From Photobacterium arenosum (GTDB taxonomy: Bacteria > Pseudomonadota > Gammaproteobacteria > Enterobacterales > Vibrionaceae): 64,000 bases of DNA. A program made the position numbers and the translations under genes. Location of the stretch: positions 113,828 to 177,827 of the forward strand of contig NZ_JACYTP010000011.1 in the NCBI RefSeq assembly GCF_014841115.1. Direction: 5' to 3'. Within the stretch, counting starts at the first letter, position 1, and every line of letters starts with the position of its first letter. Of the stretch, positions 63,268-64,000 are shown one piece after another. The notes below the pieces were generated by a model, which worked only from the letters and a program-made list of their open reading frames with translations, did not search any database and was not told the origin of the DNA.

Positions 63268-63847
63268 TAACATTAACATTGATATTGTTAATGTTGACGT
63301 TGAAATAGTCAGAAAATATATTAATAGCTACTTCAATGATAGTAATGAGTTTTATAAGAGCTTGATTGAAAAAATAAGTAATGATATTTATCCATGCTAC
63401 GTAATTGTACCTAAGAATTTTAATGCTATTTCTGAGGTAAATCTCAGTTCGGGTGGTGTGTTTAATGTGAATTCAAAGGGTAATCAAAATGGCTCTGGAA
63501 TAGTGAAAGTTGTTGATTCAAGTGATTGGCTGTCATTATTTATTTATGATTTAATAAAAAGGAATGATTTGTGTTGTGTTTTTGATGATGTAATGGCGAG
63601 TGAAAATGAAATAAATGACTTTAAATCTCGAGGTTTTTTATATAATGGCGATGCCTATTATTATATAAGTAAACAGATGGTTGATTCAGATAAAGATTTA
63701 CTTGAATTGATTTACGCAACCAAGCTAAGTTGGCACTTTGTATGTGTTTTAATCGAATGTTTCAGTTCAAATGATCAGGGCGAGAGCACGTATGCTCATT
63801 TTTTATCCAAACCTTGGATTCCCGCCAATATTACTTGTTCCAAATAG
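63245..63847 (+). CDS. AT-rich presumptive immunity gene, 3' end replaced by IS sequence
   Basis: About 200 residues from ATG 63245, which has GGTGGAGG 10 nt upstream; the frame also opens at ATG 63209. It starts EQLNQNNNINIDIVNVDVEIV and is Asn/Asp/Ile rich, acidic, without signal peptide. I do not recognise the family. It overlaps the toxin stub, so it is probably that toxin's immunity gene. From about 63776 the coding sequence is shared with the end of an ISAs1-type element on the other strand. The last about 23 residues are therefore insertion-derived and the native C-terminus is lost. Confidence 0.55.
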   Translation: MEQLNQNNNINIDIVNVDVEIVRKYINSYFNDSNEFYKSLIEKISNDIYPCYVIVPKNFNAISEVNLSSGGVFNVNSKGNQNGSGIVKVVDSSDWLSLFIYDLIKRNDLCCVFDDVMASENEINDFKSRGFLYNGDAYYYISKQMVDSDKDLLELIYATKLSWHFVCVLIECFSSNDQGESTYAHFLSKPWIPANITCSK

Positions 63848-64000
63848 GCAATATTCATGGCAGCTATTTTCTGCTTTCGCCTGATACTCGCCTTTTTACT
63901 TGTTTCTAATCGAAGCATGTTAAGAGCCATGTGACGCACACCAGCCAGGAGTTCGGCGGCATTGCCACGATAGATTTGGCAAGCATCTTCATTCATCGTG
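63776..64000 (-). mobile_element. ISAs1-family insertion sequence, partial (runs off right edge)
   Basis: CAGGG at 63776-63780 matches the terminal bases I associate with ISAs1-family ends, and the transposase C-terminus starts 20 nt inside. Only one end is in the window, so target duplication and total length cannot be judged. It interrupts the AT-rich gene at 63245. Confidence 0.7.
63796..64000 (-). CDS. ISAs1-family transposase, C-terminal part
   Basis: The minus-strand frame enters at the window edge and ends with TGA at 63796-63798. It reads TMNEDACQIYRGNAAELLAG, VRHMALNMLRLETSKKAS, then IRRKQKIAAMNIAYLEQV. The NEDACxIxRGNAAE and IRRKQKIAAMN patterns are characteristic of the end of ISAs1 transposases (DDE type). 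The catalytic core lies outside the window, so intactness is unknown. Confidence 0.85.
   Translation of the reverse strand, partial: TMNEDACQIYRGNAAELLAGVRHMALNMLRLETSKKASIRRKQKIAAMNIAYLEQVILAGIQGLDKK

Overview
The window looks like a chromosomal segment of a marine gammaproteobacterium, most likely a Vibrionaceae member (Photobacterium/Vibrio/Grimontia-like). This rests on the gene families present (CheV, LamB maltoporin, GlgX, a Fur-boxed fagA-like/fumC pair, YceI with cytochrome b561), on moderate GC in the housekeeping parts, and on AT-rich islands. Genus and species cannot be fixed by reading alone.

Layout. (1) 1-1634: start of an exported protein running off the left edge, cheV, and a 58-codon gene closed by a strong hairpin. 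(2) 1720-40890: a non-ribosomal peptide cluster of about 39 kb. It has a divergent SyrP/TauD-type 2-oxoglutarate hydroxylase, a C-methyltransferase and an aminotransferase, three giant NRPS genes (about 5615, 2209 and 3684 residues; nine adenylation domains) separated by 2-3 nt, and a type II thioesterase. Read from pocket residues, the order is X1 - D-Ser - N-Me-(Ile/Val) - D-Asn (possibly beta-hydroxylated) - X5 - Gly - Thr - X8 - Thr. The line ends in a condensation domain rather than a thioesterase. (3) 41183-42357: a second-type tryptophanyl-tRNA synthetase preceded by what reads as a classical Trp attenuator with an 18-residue leader peptide carrying tandem Trp codons. (4) 42386-50766: yceI/cytochrome b561, a HAD phosphatase, an EAL protein, Fur-boxed fagA-like/fumC, glgX and lamB. 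(5) 51374-61021: a run of exported proteins (rhodanese, ferric-reductase-like membrane protein, TolB-like propeller, FlgD-Ig-like proteins, a CBM/PKD protein, a small protein) ending in a Sec-exported RHS protein with a toxin tip. (6) 61034-64000: a toxin/immunity junkyard. It holds a DUF2247-like immunity gene, an XRE-regulator relic, a duplicated RHS tip with an EndoU nuclease and MafI-like immunity gene, a toxin stub with an AT-rich presumptive immunity gene, and an ISAs1-type insertion that cuts that gene and runs off the right edge.

How the parts may work together. In the NRPS cluster, the methyltransferase/aminotransferase pair most resembles enzymes that make beta-methyl amino acids by methylating the 2-oxo acid and transaminating back. 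The SyrP-like hydroxylase plausibly acts on the Asn-type module, which carries an extra degenerate condensation-like domain between C and A, a position suited to hydroxylase docking. TubC-type N-terminal docking domains on NRPS2 and NRPS3 fix the order NRPS1-NRPS2-NRPS3. No exporter, regulator, MbtH or phosphopantetheinyl transferase gene lies in the window. I do not recognise the final product. The RHS region looks like a toxin-tip exchange locus: a 562-bp direct repeat would let the EndoU tip recombine onto the expressed RHS shaft.
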